Below are positions 52,870 through 64,000 of a stretch of 64,000 nucleotides of DNA, one piece after another. Every line of letters begins with the position of its first letter. Positions within the stretch are counted from its first letter, which is position 1. The stretch is from contig OY282610.1 of assembly GCA_958298945.1 (NCBI GenBank), positions 42,229,667 to 42,293,666 of the forward strand, given 5' to 3'. This DNA is from Atherix ibis. Taxonomy: Eukaryota; Arthropoda; Insecta; Diptera; Athericidae. Both the position numbers and the translations under genes were made by a program. A model generated the notes under the pieces. It worked only from the letters and a program-made list of their open reading frames with translations, was not told the origin of the DNA and did not search any database.

Positions 52870-54162
52870 CGAGGTCGTTCAATAAGTCCTTAGAAAATCC
52901 GAGAAATTGTGCTCGTAGTATCGGTAAAGATTTTTTTTGTAAGAAACAGTATCGACAGGAAAGCTGTCAAAATTTCAGCTCGATCCATAGCGTAGGTCAA
53001 TTTCTATCGTCGATTAAAGTTAACGACATTTATATGTGCATAACAACGGAAAAAAGCGCGTTTAGGGCTGTCATCAAACATCTCCATTTGAAAGGCTTAA
53101 GCCCGAAAGAAATCAAAGCCGAGTTGGATGCAGTTCATGGCACATCTGCACCTGTGTTTGCGACGGTTTACAATTGGGTGAATGAATTTAAACGTGGCCG
53201 TTCATCCACAAAAGATGAACATCGTTCAGGACGCCCAGTTGAGGTGTCTACTCCTGAAATCATCGACAAAATCCACGATCTGATTTTAAACGATCGGCGA
53301 ATTAAAGTGCGCGAATTAGTTGAGGCTACGGGCATATCACAAGGTACAGTCGCTTCAATTTTGCATGAAAAATTGTCTGCGAAAAAAATTTCGGCAAGAT
53401 GGATGCCGCGTTTGCTCTCAGAGGAGAATAAGCGCAATCGTGCAGTGGACTCTGCGGCTATGTTGGCACTCTTTCATCGCAATCCTGCCGAATTCCTTAG
53501 TCGATATGTCACTGTGGACGAAACCTGGATACACTACTACACTCCAGAAATGAAGAGACAGTCATCACACTGGATTTTCAAGGGAGAACTGGCTCCGAAG
53601 AAGGCAAAAACTGTGCCATCGGCCGGCAAGGTGATGGCCACGGTCTTTTGGGATTCGCAGGGCATCATTTTTATCGACTACTTGGGAAAAGGAAAAACAA
53701 TAACAGGAGCGTATTACGCATCGTTATTGCAACGGTTGAGTGAGGAAATCAAAGAGAAACGCCCCCATCTGAAGAAGAATAAAAAACCTCTTGCATCAGG
53801 ACAATGCGCGTGTGCACACCTGCGCTGTTTCCATGGCCAAAATTGTAGAATTGAGAATGGAATTGTTGCAGCATCCCGCTTATTCACCAGATTTGGCCCC
53901 GAGTGACTATTTTCTTTTCCCCAATCTGAAGAAATGGCTTGGCGGACGACGGTTCAGTTCCAACGAGGACGTCATTGCTCAAACGGATGAGTATTTTGCA
54001 GAACTTCCGAAAGCCAATTTTTTGGACGGGATTAAATTTTTGGAAAAACGGTTGGAAAAGTGTATAGAGCTAAAAGGAGATATTGTTGAAAAATATAAAA
54101 ATTTTTTTTAAAAAAACAGTTTTTTTCCTTTTTTTTTCTAAGGACTTATTGAACGACCCTCG
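52870..54162 (+). mobile_element. Mariner family A, copy 2, best preserved
   Basis: 1293 bp. Termini CGAGGTCGTTCAATAAGTCC (one G shorter than its partner) and the complement of CGAGGGTCGTTCAATAAGTC. TA at 52868-52869 and 54163-54164. Confidence 0.95.
53034..54111 (+). pseudogene. Family A transposase, single frameshift
   Basis: Starts MCITTEKSAFRAVIKHLHLK (the second Met of copies 1 and 3 is Thr here, but the upstream ATG is kept). Full order: GRSSTKDEHRSGRPVEVSTP, VRELVEATGISQGTVASILH (HTH), ISARWMPRLLSEENKRNR, D1 in YVTVDETWIHYYTPEMKRQS, AGKVMATVFWDSQGIIFIDY, PHLKKN (frameshift near 53780: one extra base relative to copies 1 and 3), D2 in HQDNARVHTCAVSMAKIVEL, D3 in YSPDLAPSDYFLFPNLKKWL, C-terminus KCIELKGDIVEKYKNFF. 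All three catalytic Asp are present, 34 residues between D2 and D3. This is the least damaged transposase in the window. Confidence 0.95.
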
Positions 54163-55302
54163 TATTATTATTTCTACGTAATAATTACATTTTTATGATT
54201 AATAACATTTATTTTATTATAAAAATTTATTTTATTAAAACCAAAAGAAAAAAGAACGGAAATTATATTCTACTTCGATTTAAGTAAAATTTTTGAAAAA
54301 TAAACTTCCGGTAAAAATTTGTAGATACTCGTATTTTTCAGAGCACGTTCTGTTTTGACGTGCTATATCCGTTCAATTAATGTTAAAATGAATATAGAAC
54401 GGAATACCGAGGTGAAGAGCGAAGGAATAGTAGAGACTTAGTCTATTGTAACAAGACGATGTGGTATATAATTCAAAACTTGTATAATAATGCATTCAGA
54501 AATTGAAGTTCAATCGTTCTAAAAGCACTTAATACGAATGCCAGTAACACCTTATACACGTTTGAAGTTAGTTTAAACTTTATCATCAACCGACCATGTA
54601 ATTTCCGGTGAACCACAACTATTCACCATGGTACCGATCGGACGAAAAAACCATCTATTGTAGGTTTTATAATATATCGAACTTCGGATGAATAGAAGAA
54701 ATATGAATGAATATTATTATGGATAAAAAGTGCATATTTTCATATATCTAAAATTGTGAAAATGACTTATTAAACTATGAAAAATTCATTTATATTTTTT
54801 AAGGTAATTGTTGCATAGAATTATTCTATTCTACTTTAGCAGATGGATTGGACAGGCTTGGATGAAATTGAAAGGCGTCGATTTTCTGAATATATAAGAA
54901 AATGGATTTATTATACAATAATGTTCAATAATTCATTAGTTGGAACTTATAATTAATTAACTAATTCTAATTGTAGTAGATTTATTAAACTAATTTATTG
55001 TTATCAATTGAGCCAGTAGCCAACCGAGCTCACTTCGATTTCGATTTTGAAAAAAATAATCGACGAATCACAATTTGATTCTGCTTTTTAAAGGAATTAC
55101 AAAATTTGTTAATCTTAAAACAATAGTCAGAATTTCATATTTAAACAAATACGTTTTATTCTAACAAAGATGAACTTACTAAATGTAACGCCATCTATGA
55201 ACAAGCAGAGTCGGTATTCAGCAAATTCGTTAACAGAAGTGAACATTTCTTTTCACGATCTTTTTAAGGTTTTTTATAAAGTATTCTTATTCTAGGGAGT
55301 AG

Positions 55303-55399
55303 TATCGATACTACGTTGAATACCATGTATCTGTCACATAATACCAGCTAAATACTAGCTGAAAAAGCTTGTATTCGATGAATATTCCTAGTATCGATA
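55303..55399. promoter_or_regulatory. Pair of TATCGATA (DRE-like) sites
   Basis: TATCGATA, the DNA replication-related element bound by DREF in Drosophila, occurs at 55303-55310 and 55392-55399. The first is inside the 16-bp palindrome GTAGTATCGATACTAC. No gene start is recognisable nearby, so function is doubtful. Confidence 0.2.
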
Positions 55400-55920
55400 C
55401 CATGAATGTTGTCGGGGTTTCCCTATACACCAACCTGGTATCTGCCCTGATCTATACTTGTTGTCCATACTATTACTTCTATAGAAAGTATAGGATTTAA
55501 AAAATGATGTTGATTTGTTTGGTGTTTTTCCCTAGCATTAGAGTTTTCAATTTTTGAGGTCAAAGGACCTCAATAGAAATTTAATTCTAAAGTCTTCTTG
55601 CTTCTTGTTATAAATTTTTTTGAAAGTCATCTCCAAGGTCTTTTTTTTTTAAATTTATAATATGAAATAACTAACAAGTAAATTTTAAATAGCAATTATT
55701 AATTAAAATCTACTTGTTGTCCATTTGGGAAGAAAGATTAAATACCCTTGGCTGCTTCTCTACCTTACAGGATTTATTTAACATTCCTTAAAGATCTCTC
55801 AGCCACTATTTTTTAAGCCACAACGAGTATTTTTTGGTTACGTGCATAAAAATAAGTCTCAATTATATTGTGGAGAATTTCAGATTGAACGGATTGGATA
55901 CGACAGAAATCGAGTGATAA

Positions 55921-55948
55921 TATATAAAGAGTTTCAACTCTTTATATA
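55921..55948. repeat. Short perfect hairpin
   Basis: TATATAAAGAGTT, 2-nt loop TC, then the exact complement; AAAGAGTT recurs immediately after. Confidence 0.85.
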
Positions 55949-55989
55949 TAAAGAGTTATTTGTGCGTCTGCTCCAGCTTATATGTTGAT

Positions 55990-56565
55990 ATATTTTTCTG
56001 GATAATTTACTTATCACGGTCGCTCACAATGGTAGTATGGTCAATAGTTTTCTGATACCCAAAATTGCGGTTAAAATGTTACCTATAAGTTCTTTTGAGA
56101 TTTTAACCATATAAACTATCTCAAATATTTGAGGACATTTTAAAACAATTTTACGAATTTTATTGATCATTTTTTGTGCTTGCGACGTAGTTGGACGTCA
56201 TAGGCACTCAGCAAAACTTCTGCCCGTTCGACCACATCTCAGTTCAGTAAACCACTTCTAAATGACTCCAATACTATGCTGAGGAGTTTCCAAAATAATT
56301 TTCAAGCTAGATTTTACTTTCAGATATTGGTTTTAAAAAAAAAAAATTCACATTTTTCCATATTAATAAAATCACACAAACTTTATCTGCTTTCAATGGT
56401 GGCCAAAACTAAACTAATAAACGAATGCTTATAAAATTTTTTTTTTCGTGGTTTCTTAAAAAATGACAGATAATAAAAATAATAAAAAGGATATCGTTTT
56501 CTTGATATCAGCTACATCTCTTACATTTGTCACTGACTTATTAGACTGCCCCCCATAAGAATTTG
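55990..56565 (-). pseudogene. Irritans-like mariner, N-terminal fragment
   Basis: Minus-strand text reads VVY (for VQKWF) TELRCGRTGRSFAECL, KMINKIRKIVLKCPQIFEIV and MVKISKELIGNILTAILGIR, matching the first HTH, linker and second HTH of irritans-type transposases. The part right of 56230 matches 44480-44780, so both are the same family. The catalytic domain is absent. Confidence 0.65.
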
Positions 56566-56963
56566 ACAGTCTCAGTTAGGTCTTCGGAATTTTTTTTGGC
56601 GATCTTACATATTCTTAGGGATAAATATTTTTTTTTGTAAAAATTTACCAAATCTTAGTTAAAAATTATATAAAAATTATTAACACCAGAATCGTACAAA
56701 ATAAAAGTTTTTTTTTGTATTGTAGATTCTTATTCCCACGAATGTGAGCAGTGTTCATATTAATGTACTCGTTAAAATTACAATAAGCTTTATTGTTGAA
56801 AATATTTCTTAACAAAACATAAAATTTTGTTTTTTTCTTTTAAAATTGAAATTTCAAAATAAATTAATTTTTTTATTTTTTATTGTGGGAATATATATTT
56901 TTACTTGAAAGTTAATGTATCTTATATTTTGTTGCAATAATTTTCTTTTCTTATTGTATTATA
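56566..56963. other. AT-rich spacer, no gene seen
   Basis: No feature recognised between two mariner remnants. Confidence 0.5.
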
Positions 56964-57178
56964 CGAAGTTTGTTCATTTCCGCGGGTTACGTATATTCGA
57001 TTTTCGATTTTTTGTGGCGTTATATTGATACTCATGTCTCCCACTTATGCCGATGAGTTCGCCCATTTTGAATGTTCAGTTAATTTTTGACAGCTGCTTA
57101 GCTTGCACGTGTGTATAAAATTTAATATACCTAACCCGCGGAAATTCAAAATTCGTGATATTTTTTGAACAGACCTCG
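56964..57178. mobile_element. Mariner family C reduced to 215 bp (MITE-like)
   Basis: TA at 56962-56963 and 57179-57180. Left end CGAAGTTTGTTCATTTCCGC and right end the complement of CGAGGTCTGTTCAAAAAATA, both continuing into the CCGCGGGTTA subterminal block. Inside is the 5' non-coding part (ATTTTGAATGTTCAGTTAAT, GACAGCTGCTTAGCTTGCAC) shared with 43405-43575. No transposase remains. The left terminus carries a further small deletion. Confidence 0.88.
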
Positions 57179-57209
57179 TACATCAATAGAAGTAGTTTCT
57201 TTGATCAGC

Positions 57210-57420
57210 TATACATCAGTAGAGGCTTTGCTTCCAGTTTTTGTAGCAATGCTGGAAGAAGAACTGAAATCTTCTTAACGTCATTTCAAGTGTTTCTGGA
57301 TTTTGGGGAACAAGGAAAAAAAATAACAATACTGAGGAGCTGTACGAGTTCTTTTTCCGACAAGAACTTGTTGATATGAATGGTAAAGTGACAGTGGGAG
57401 TCATCATGGTCTGCGAAGAA
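57210..57420 (-). pseudogene. Mariner C-terminal fragment
   Basis: Minus strand reads HINKFLSEKEL, a degraded PPYSPDL region, FFFLVPQNPETLE (for DFFLFPKIKxxLK) and a C-terminal SSIATKTGSKAS-like stretch. Too short and degraded to assign to a family. Confidence 0.5.
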
Positions 57421-60400
57421 CGTCTTTATTAAATAAATCCTTGAAATATTTTGCATTTACATCAGTTTTCAATGTTAAAGACCTCCCCAAGCGAGGTTCA
57501 TCTTCCACTTTTACTTTGCTACCACACCTCATATACTAATACTTAATTGTCTTTCATCTAATGATATTTTTATTTCAGTATATTACTGAGATATTTTCAG
57601 TTATTAAAAAATAAAAACAAAACAAAACATAAATTTACCTTAGTATTGAGACTTTTTATACAAAATAAAAATTTAAAAAAAAAAATTGAAAATTTTATAC
57701 ATATTTGATATTATGTAAGCGTATTTTTTTATGGATTATTTAACAATATTTTCATTCTAATAACACTTTGGAAATTAAAAAATTAAAAAGTTTTTTCTTC
57801 TTTATTCAGAAATGATTACGCATTAAAAGCTTATAAAATATTTTATTTGTATTCAATGAAATACAAGTGGTTTTTTTTTAAAAATAAAATTGAAGAACTT
57901 TTCTAAGAATATTAAAGATATTATAAAGAAAAGACATTTGATCAAATTTTTCAAGAATCTAAAGCGTAAAATGATGATTCCTTCAAAATCAAAATACCGT
58001 AAAAATTCTTTTACCAAATTAATTGCAAATTCCTTTTTCAAAGATATTATATTTTACAATTGTACTTTATAATTAGCCATTTTAATTAAAAATTTTATTT
58101 AACTTTTCTCAGCATTAATTTATTAAACAAGAAAAGAAATAAATTCCACTTTCATAAAGTTAAATTTTGCATTGCTAATTATTGATCATTGAAGTCTTCT
58201 TTTTTAATGATAACATTTTATAAAGAATGGGAAATCTTTTCTTTTCTATAGTTTTAAAAAAAAATATTTTTTATAAATATTTCTCTGATTATATTAATGA
58301 ATTTTTTTCTATCATAGTTTATTTTATTGTACAATAACAAGAATCAAAGGTACTCGTAACATACAATATATAAGAAAATGTTGAAGAACTCGACATGAAA
58401 ATGAACAACCTTCTGGAAATATCAAAGTACTATGTATATTTGTATATAATAGTTAGAATAAAAAAGGAAATTTAAGCAAAAAAGCCTAACTAAAATGAAG
58501 TAATAGTAAATTATAATCGCACCAACATATTAAGACTTCTGACCATATACAATCACTACTAGTACTATTAACGCTACTACCACCGGATGTAGTCGTAATT
58601 CATATAACCGTTGCAATTATATAAATTATGAAAATATAAAGGAGTAAAAATTATTTTATAATTCTGAAAGTGAATTTTGTAATTAAAAATAAAAACTTTG
58701 AAAGGTGTGAAAATAGAATGGTGTAAATAGTGGGTGTTTTTATTTTCTATTTTATTTTTTTCTGCTAAATACATTGTTTTTATCTATGTTTATATCTATA
58801 TATGGATTTTTACCACTGAATATATTAATAATTTATAGATGTACAATAGAAAAAGTACACTTGAATGAAATTTAATAATAAAAAAGTTATGGGAAATTTC
58901 ATGTGAAACTTAGCTTTATTGTATATTGTAAAGTTTTTTACTTAATTAATTAAAAAAAAAAGCAAAATAAATTTGAGAATACATTTTAATGAATTTATTT
59001 TAAACAAAACCATATTTCAAAATATGCAAATTAAACTTTAGATACAACAAAAAAATAATTAAAGTTTATATTAAAAAAAAATTCTTATTCATAATTTCTG
59101 TGGAATTTTTTTAATCTTCTTTAAAGTTATTTCTTTCAAATATGTGTAGGTAATGCAAGGAAAATATCATTAAAAAAAAAGAAGCTGGACTTTTCTTAAA
59201 TTTTAAGTGATTTCTTCCTTCTACATATTCTACCTTATCTTAACTTCATATTTGCCTCAACAACATTTCCAACTAGCAGTTTATATACAGACTGTTCAGA
59301 AATTAATTCAATTTCAGTTGGAATTTTACAATACAATATTCTTGGTCAAATTTGATAGAATATTTATACACTCTTCATCCCATCTGATTCTGAATCTACA
59401 ATACGATTTTACCATTCGATAAATGTTTGAATTTTCGAAATAATCATCAATTTTTTGGGGTTGGGCGGTCGAATATACCATATGCTCGAAAATGTTGAGC
59501 GAATCGCTTCAAATTGTACGTGCTCGAACATTATAGCAATTTTAACATATCGCAGTATGATTTGCTCGAACAAATTCTGACCGCGCGAACTTAAATCGAG
59601 GTCACGTGTAATCACTGGTGGAAAATATTTCGAGAGTTTGAACCCGTAATCGAGACATTTGAATTTCCTCTCCAAAGACTCGAACAAAAATGTTTGAACT
59701 GAGGGAATAGTTCGTCCACTGCTCGAATAGTGAAATCGGTGTTAAAAAAGTTTATCCAATTGGACGAATTTGAGATGAACATTTGGTTCTAATCGTACCA
59801 TAGTTACTGCATATATAAATCCTGATAAAGCTTAAAATAATTTACAACCCCATATCTATAATTTCCAAACCTGGTTTACGAGATGGAGCGTGAATGTAAA
59901 CGAACAGAAGAGTGCTCATATTATTTTCATATGTTGCCAAAAGCATCCTACTCCATTGCATCTTAATGTCAGCATTATTCCAAAATATTCTAAAGTGGGT
60001 TACTTAGAACTTCACCTAGACAAGATATAAACCTGGAACCCACATATTTACTACACGAAAACGACTTGAATCCAATTGACGAAAAGTTCGTTTTCCTATT
60101 ATATCCAATCGTAACATAAATGTTCTCTTGATATATATAATTTCCGTTACAAAAACATATTTATTCCTGTTTATATTATCATTATAAGTCACTCATTAGA
60201 AACTACGTTCTTTTATCTTCTTCATGTACGTGTATACGTATCGGCTCTGGCATCCAGATTTATAAGAATCTTCTTACTCTCGTGAGGTGAAAAAACGGTG
60301 ATGTGTGCTTACGCCTACTTTATTATTCCGCAATATTTTCCATGAATTCGTATTTAAGTGTACTTGTTATAATATGAGATATGGCAAAAAAAATTAAACG

Positions 60401-60539
60401 AAGCGATTTGGCAACCACGCAGACTTCCTCTTTATTAAGCTTACATGCTAGTCCCTACTAAACGTGCAGTATAAGTTTTAACCTCATCCGGTAACTGCAC
60501 GATCCTATAGAGCATAAAAGGTTAAATTATATTTTTGCA
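57421..60539. other. AT-rich intergenic region
   Basis: No gene recognised. Open frames at 57853-58072, 58577-58774 and 59207-59422 are low complexity. It holds a TGCTCGAA-rich block (59480-59730). Confidence 0.5.
59480..59730. repeat. TGCTCGAA-containing degenerate repeat
   Basis: TGCTCGAA at 59483, 59521, 59563 and 59720, with GACTCGAA at 59677. Spacings are 38, 42, 114 and 43 bp, suggesting an eroded unit of about 40 bp. The minus-strand open frame 59409-59687 is probably a by-product. Confidence 0.45.
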
Positions 60540-60559
60540 GTGCGTTACAAAAAATGGGG

Positions 60560-61130
60560 TTGCGAGATTTGGACCATCAAATTATGTGTTAAGACAAGTG
60601 AGTCCACCAGTGTAAAAACTGATGACTTTACTAGCGAGTTGCTTGACGAAAAATTGCAACGTGCCAATTTGGAGGTCCTAGAATCAGTGAAAGGGGAATC
60701 TGGCTTATGGAAGTCTTCAAATTTTGATTAAAATGTAGACCAAGTGCCTCCAGGATAAACTGTGACCAAGTTTTTGATAAGAAAGTCGTTGAAAAGCTCA
60801 GAATCGGATATTGCAAATACTTGGATGCTCAATCCTGTCACACGACCATTTTCATTAACGAGGTTTTGTCCAAAAAAGGGATTGATATGGTTTTCCAGCT
60901 CCTCTTATACATCTGATCTAAGTCTGTATATGTTTTTGTGTTTAATAAGATCAACAACACTTGAGAAGACGTCATCATGGTCATGGCGATAACAATCCAG
61001 GGAGTTTAACGGAGGAGTTGAAATCGACTCCAGTTGATCCATTCTACCACTGCTACTAAGAGTAGAAACAACGCCTCCGCTAGTATTTAGCTGTAAAAGG
61101 GAGCTACTTGGAAAAGGATAATATTGATAT
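60560..61130 (+). pseudogene. Decayed DD34D mariner, catalytic and C-terminal part
   Basis: Plus-strand blocks: a degraded D2 region (CHTTIFINEVLSKKGIDMVF after LDAQS), FQLL with a lost PYSPDL, FVFNKIN (for LFPKIK), then SRNNASAS and KGATWKRIILI, which fit the (R)WxxCVxxxGxYFEGDNI end of several DD34D families. Many frame changes. The first 150 bp are unassigned. Confidence 0.6.
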
Positions 61131-61959
61131 ATATAAATAAATTCTAGTTCTTGTAAAAAGAAGAATTTCTGTTGATTTTTATTTTACTAGTTGATGAACT
61201 AAACTAGTTTAAAAGAAATTGCTGGAGAACTAAACTATTAAAAATATCAAGTTATGATGGGTAAAAGTTTTGCTTATGATATTTCCAAGATTGTGTTATT
61301 TAACTGTTGCTAGACATTCATAATACAAATTCAAATGATATTCAGTATTTAGGTATAGATTAATTCAAAAGTGACATCTGTAATACGAATTAAAACCTTT
61401 CTAGTCACATTAATGATACTGTTTTTAAATTTGTTAGCATCAATGGTAATTTAGTATATTATACGAGTAATATCCGGTTTATCGCATATGAATATGATCT
61501 CAATAGAAATAAATGTGATTTGTTAGTTACATTTAGTTTTAAATCTTATATTTGTGCAAATATTTCAAGAAGAAAGAGAATGTTTTGGCAGAGTGAAATT
61601 CTTAAACAAAAATGACTTGTGGTGAAATAACGGAATAAATAATTTAAAAAAATCAAAACATTTTTGACATAAAAACTTGTTATGTTTAATTAAAACTGTG
61701 CCAAGGTTCTGAGTGTTGTATCAAATTTGCTGCATTAGTGTAAGCGTTAAGTTAGATGCAAACTTTTTAACAGCATTAGTAGCCAGATCTGTAAGCCGTT
61801 TTTAAAGTGGACAGACCTATAAGCAGTTCACAGCACCAATGGTCAGACCTGTAAGCCATTTATTTATGTATTTTTATAGCATCATTTTTCAAAAATTGTT
61901 CTAGAACTGATTTAGTAGTTCTACCAATGAAAGGAAAAAGAAATCGACGAAAATAGATA
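61131..61959. other. AT-rich spacer with a short triplicated motif
   Basis: No gene seen. CAGATCTGTAAGCCGTT, CAGACCTATAAGCAGTT and CAGACCTGTAAGCCATT occur at about 61783, 61812 and 61844, a three-copy repeat of about 30 bp. Confidence 0.55.
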
Positions 61960-63231
61960 CGAGGATCGTTCAATAAGTCCTTAGAAAAAGATGGAAAAAA
62001 ACTGTTTTTAAAAACAAAAAATTTATTCTTTTAGCTCTATACACTTTTCCAATCGTTTTTCCAAAATTTTTATCCCGTCTAAAAAATAGGATTTCGGAAG
62101 TTCTGCAAAATACTCAGGTTTGAGCAATGACGTCCTCGTTGGAAGGGAACCGTCGTCCGCCAAGCCATTTCTTCAGATTGGGGAAGAGAAAATAGTCACT
62201 CGGGGCCAAATCTGGTGAATAAGTGGGATGCTGCAACAATTCCATTCTCAATTCCACAATTTTGGCCATGGAAACAGCGCAGGTGTGCGCACTCGCATTG
62301 TCCTGATGCAAGAGGATTTTTTTCTTCTTCAGATGGGGGCGTTTCTCTTTGATTTCCTCACTCAACCATTGCAATAACGACGCGTAATATGCTCCTGTTA
62401 TTGTTTTTCCTTTTTCCAAGTAGTCGATAAAAATGATGCCCTGCGAATCCCAAAAGATCGTGGCCATCACCTTGCCGGCCGATGGCACAGTTTTCGCCTT
62501 CTTCGGAGCCCGTTCACCCTTGAAAATCCACTGTGATGACTGTCTCTTCGTTTCTGGAGTGTAGTAGTGTATCCAGGTTTCATCCACAGTGACATATCGA
62601 CGAAGGAATTCGGTAGGATTGCGATGAAAGATTGCCAACATAGCCTCAGAGTCCACTACACGATTGCGCTTATTCTCCTCTGAGAGCAAACGCGGCACCC
62701 ATCTTGCCGAAATTTTTTTCACAGACAATTTGTCATGCAAAATTGAAGCGACTGTACCTTGTGATATGCCCGTGGCCTCAACTTATTCGCGAACTTTAAT
62801 TCGCCGATCGTTCAAAATCAGATCGTGGATTTTGTCGATGATTTCAGGAGTAGACACCTCAACTGGGCGTCCTGAACGATGTTCATCTTTTGTGGATGAA
62901 CGGCTACGTTTAAATTCATTCACCCAATTGTAAACCGTCGCAAACACAGGTGCAGATGTGCCATGAACTGCATCCAACTCGGCTTTGATTTCTTTCGGGC
63001 TTAAGCCTTTCAAATGGACATGTTTGGTGACAGCCCTAAACTCGCTTTTTTCCATTGTTATGCACAAATAAAAGTCGTTAACTTTAATCGACGATAGAAA
63101 TTGACCTACGCTATGGATCGAGCTGAAATTTTGACAGCTTTCCTGTTGATAATGCTACTTACAAAAAAATCTTTACTGACACTACGAACTCAATTTCTCG
63201 GATTTTCTAAGGACTTATTGAACGACCCTCG
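61960..63231 (-). mobile_element. Mariner family A, copy 3
   Basis: 1272 bp. Termini CGAGGATCGTTCAATAAGTC and the complement of CGAGGGTCGTTCAATAAGTC, TA at 61958-61959 and 63232-63233. Confidence 0.95.
62025..63067 (-). pseudogene. Family A transposase, broken (copy 3)
   Basis: Starts MCITMEKSEFRAVTKHVHLK. One nonsense change (VRE-stop-VEATG, near 62782) divides two otherwise in-frame blocks. The second block holds the HTH, D1 in YVTVDETWIHYYTPE, D2 in LHQDNASAHTCAVSMAKIVE and D3 in YSPDLAPSDYFLFPN, with an intact triad and spacing. A two-base deletion near 62116 shifts the C-terminus, and the tail beyond about 62030 is shortened relative to copies 1 and 2. Confidence 0.93.
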
Positions 63232-63233
63232 TA

Positions 63234-64000
63234 CAAAAATTATTTTTTCGAAGAAAATAGATACAAAAATATTTTTTTTTCGTAGCCTTTTCATCATTAC
63301 CCAGCAGTTAGATAAATATAAACTGTTCTAAATACATGATACGTCTATATACTTGGATATTAATATTCTCATTTAGATATATTTTAACTAAAATTCAATT
63401 TTCAATGAGCGCACACATAATTTGAATAAATTTCAAATTATGTGTTTCTATGTGAACTTAATTAATTTGAGTGAAAATTGTCGCAAAAATTGTTAACATA
63501 GATTTTCATCTATTAACGAATACTTGATAATTATTAATGAGAATATCCATGGATATACTCGTACTAACTAGATGATAATGACTAGTAGACAAAGTATCTA
63601 TTTTGATTTTGTCTAATAATTAAGGGTTGAAGGTGTTTGAAAATTGATGCTATCAGGAAAGAGCTCATCGTCGTGTGATTATTGTTGAGAACAATTAACT
63701 GGAAGAGTGCATTTTAATAAATTCCGAATAATTGGGAAATTCTAATTGTGACTTTGTGTATGCTATTGACTTTATTTTGATACTTAATGAGTAAATCATT
63801 AATTTAAAAAATTCACTTAATTAGCAGTAAAATACTTGTTTATATTTTGTATAATTATCTTCTATCTTAAAATAGGAATATTTTGATAATATTGTCAAAG
63901 TATACAAAAGTTAAGACTATTTTCAATAACTCTCATTTAAAAGGAGACATTAATATAATAATGAATATTGGAAATTTACTTAAAATTAACCAACTTTATA
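63234..64000. other. Right-hand flank, no gene seen
   Basis: AT-rich. An inverted pair CATAATTTGAATAAATTTCA / CAAATTATG lies at about 63415-63442, with one TACTCGTA at about 63556. No coding sequence recognised. Confidence 0.5.

Larger units (their letters stand above)
54165..55989. other. Intergenic, no gene seen
   Basis: Moderately complex sequence without recognisable proteins. Contains two TATCGATA sites (55303-55310 and 55392-55399). CGCCATCTATGAACAAGCAG at 55190 resembles subterminal mariner sequence near 24968. Confidence 0.45.

Overview
The window is eukaryotic, AT-rich and intron-containing, and most likely comes from a higher fly (Diptera, perhaps a tephritid-like fruit fly). Three things support this. 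The only clearly recognisable host gene is a fly-type U2AF large subunit with spliceosomal introns. The repeats are dominated by insect mariner transposons, including Mos1-like and Himar1-like copies. A short motif, TACTCGTA, recurs throughout. The species assignment is inference.

Layout. (1) 229-6220, + strand: five 3' exons of U2AF50/U2AF65, the large subunit of the U2 snRNP auxiliary factor. It has an RS domain, the U2AF35-binding tryptophan motif, RRM1, RRM2 and a C-terminal UHM. The first exon lies upstream of the window and the third intron is 4.3 kb. (2) 6221-14214: gene-poor DNA with a decayed DD41D mariner, two or three LINE reverse-transcriptase scraps and a palindromic repeat array near 9.85-10.39 kb. 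(3) 14215-34953: a dense transposon graveyard of full-length, truncated, nested and internally deleted mariners. (4) 34954-41602: a stretch of higher sequence complexity, interrupted by a DD41D remnant and a nearly intact Himar1-like element. It ends in a candidate first coding exon for a secreted protein (41563-41602). (5) 41603-64000: more mariners, simple repeats, hairpins and featureless AT-rich DNA.

About thirty Tc1/mariner-superfamily remnants of at least six lineages can be read by eye. They are a DD41D (rosa-like) lineage; a DD34D family with termini CGAGGGTCGTTCAATAAG (family A, three near full-length copies); family B (two copies); family C with termini CGAGGTCTGTTCGAAAAG (three copies, two internally deleted); a mellifera-type family D; Mos1-like (mauritiana type) copies; and Himar1-like (irritans type) copies. 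Subfamily names come from remembered motif patterns, not from a search. None of the transposase genes is intact. The closest are the family A copy at 52870-54162 (one obvious frameshift) and the Himar1-like copy at 38540-39829 (two frameshifts).

No tRNA, rRNA, CRISPR array or bacterial-type operon was seen. The most unusual structures are: a 64-bp-arm palindrome built from an inverted duplication of a DD41D C-terminus; paired hairpins inside a Mos1-like copy that look like template-switch events; two clean nested insertions with TA duplications; the palindromic array near 10 kb; and a mariner reduced to 215 bp. I found no convincing new biochemical system. The main interest is the structure and history of the mobile DNA and the possible new gene start.
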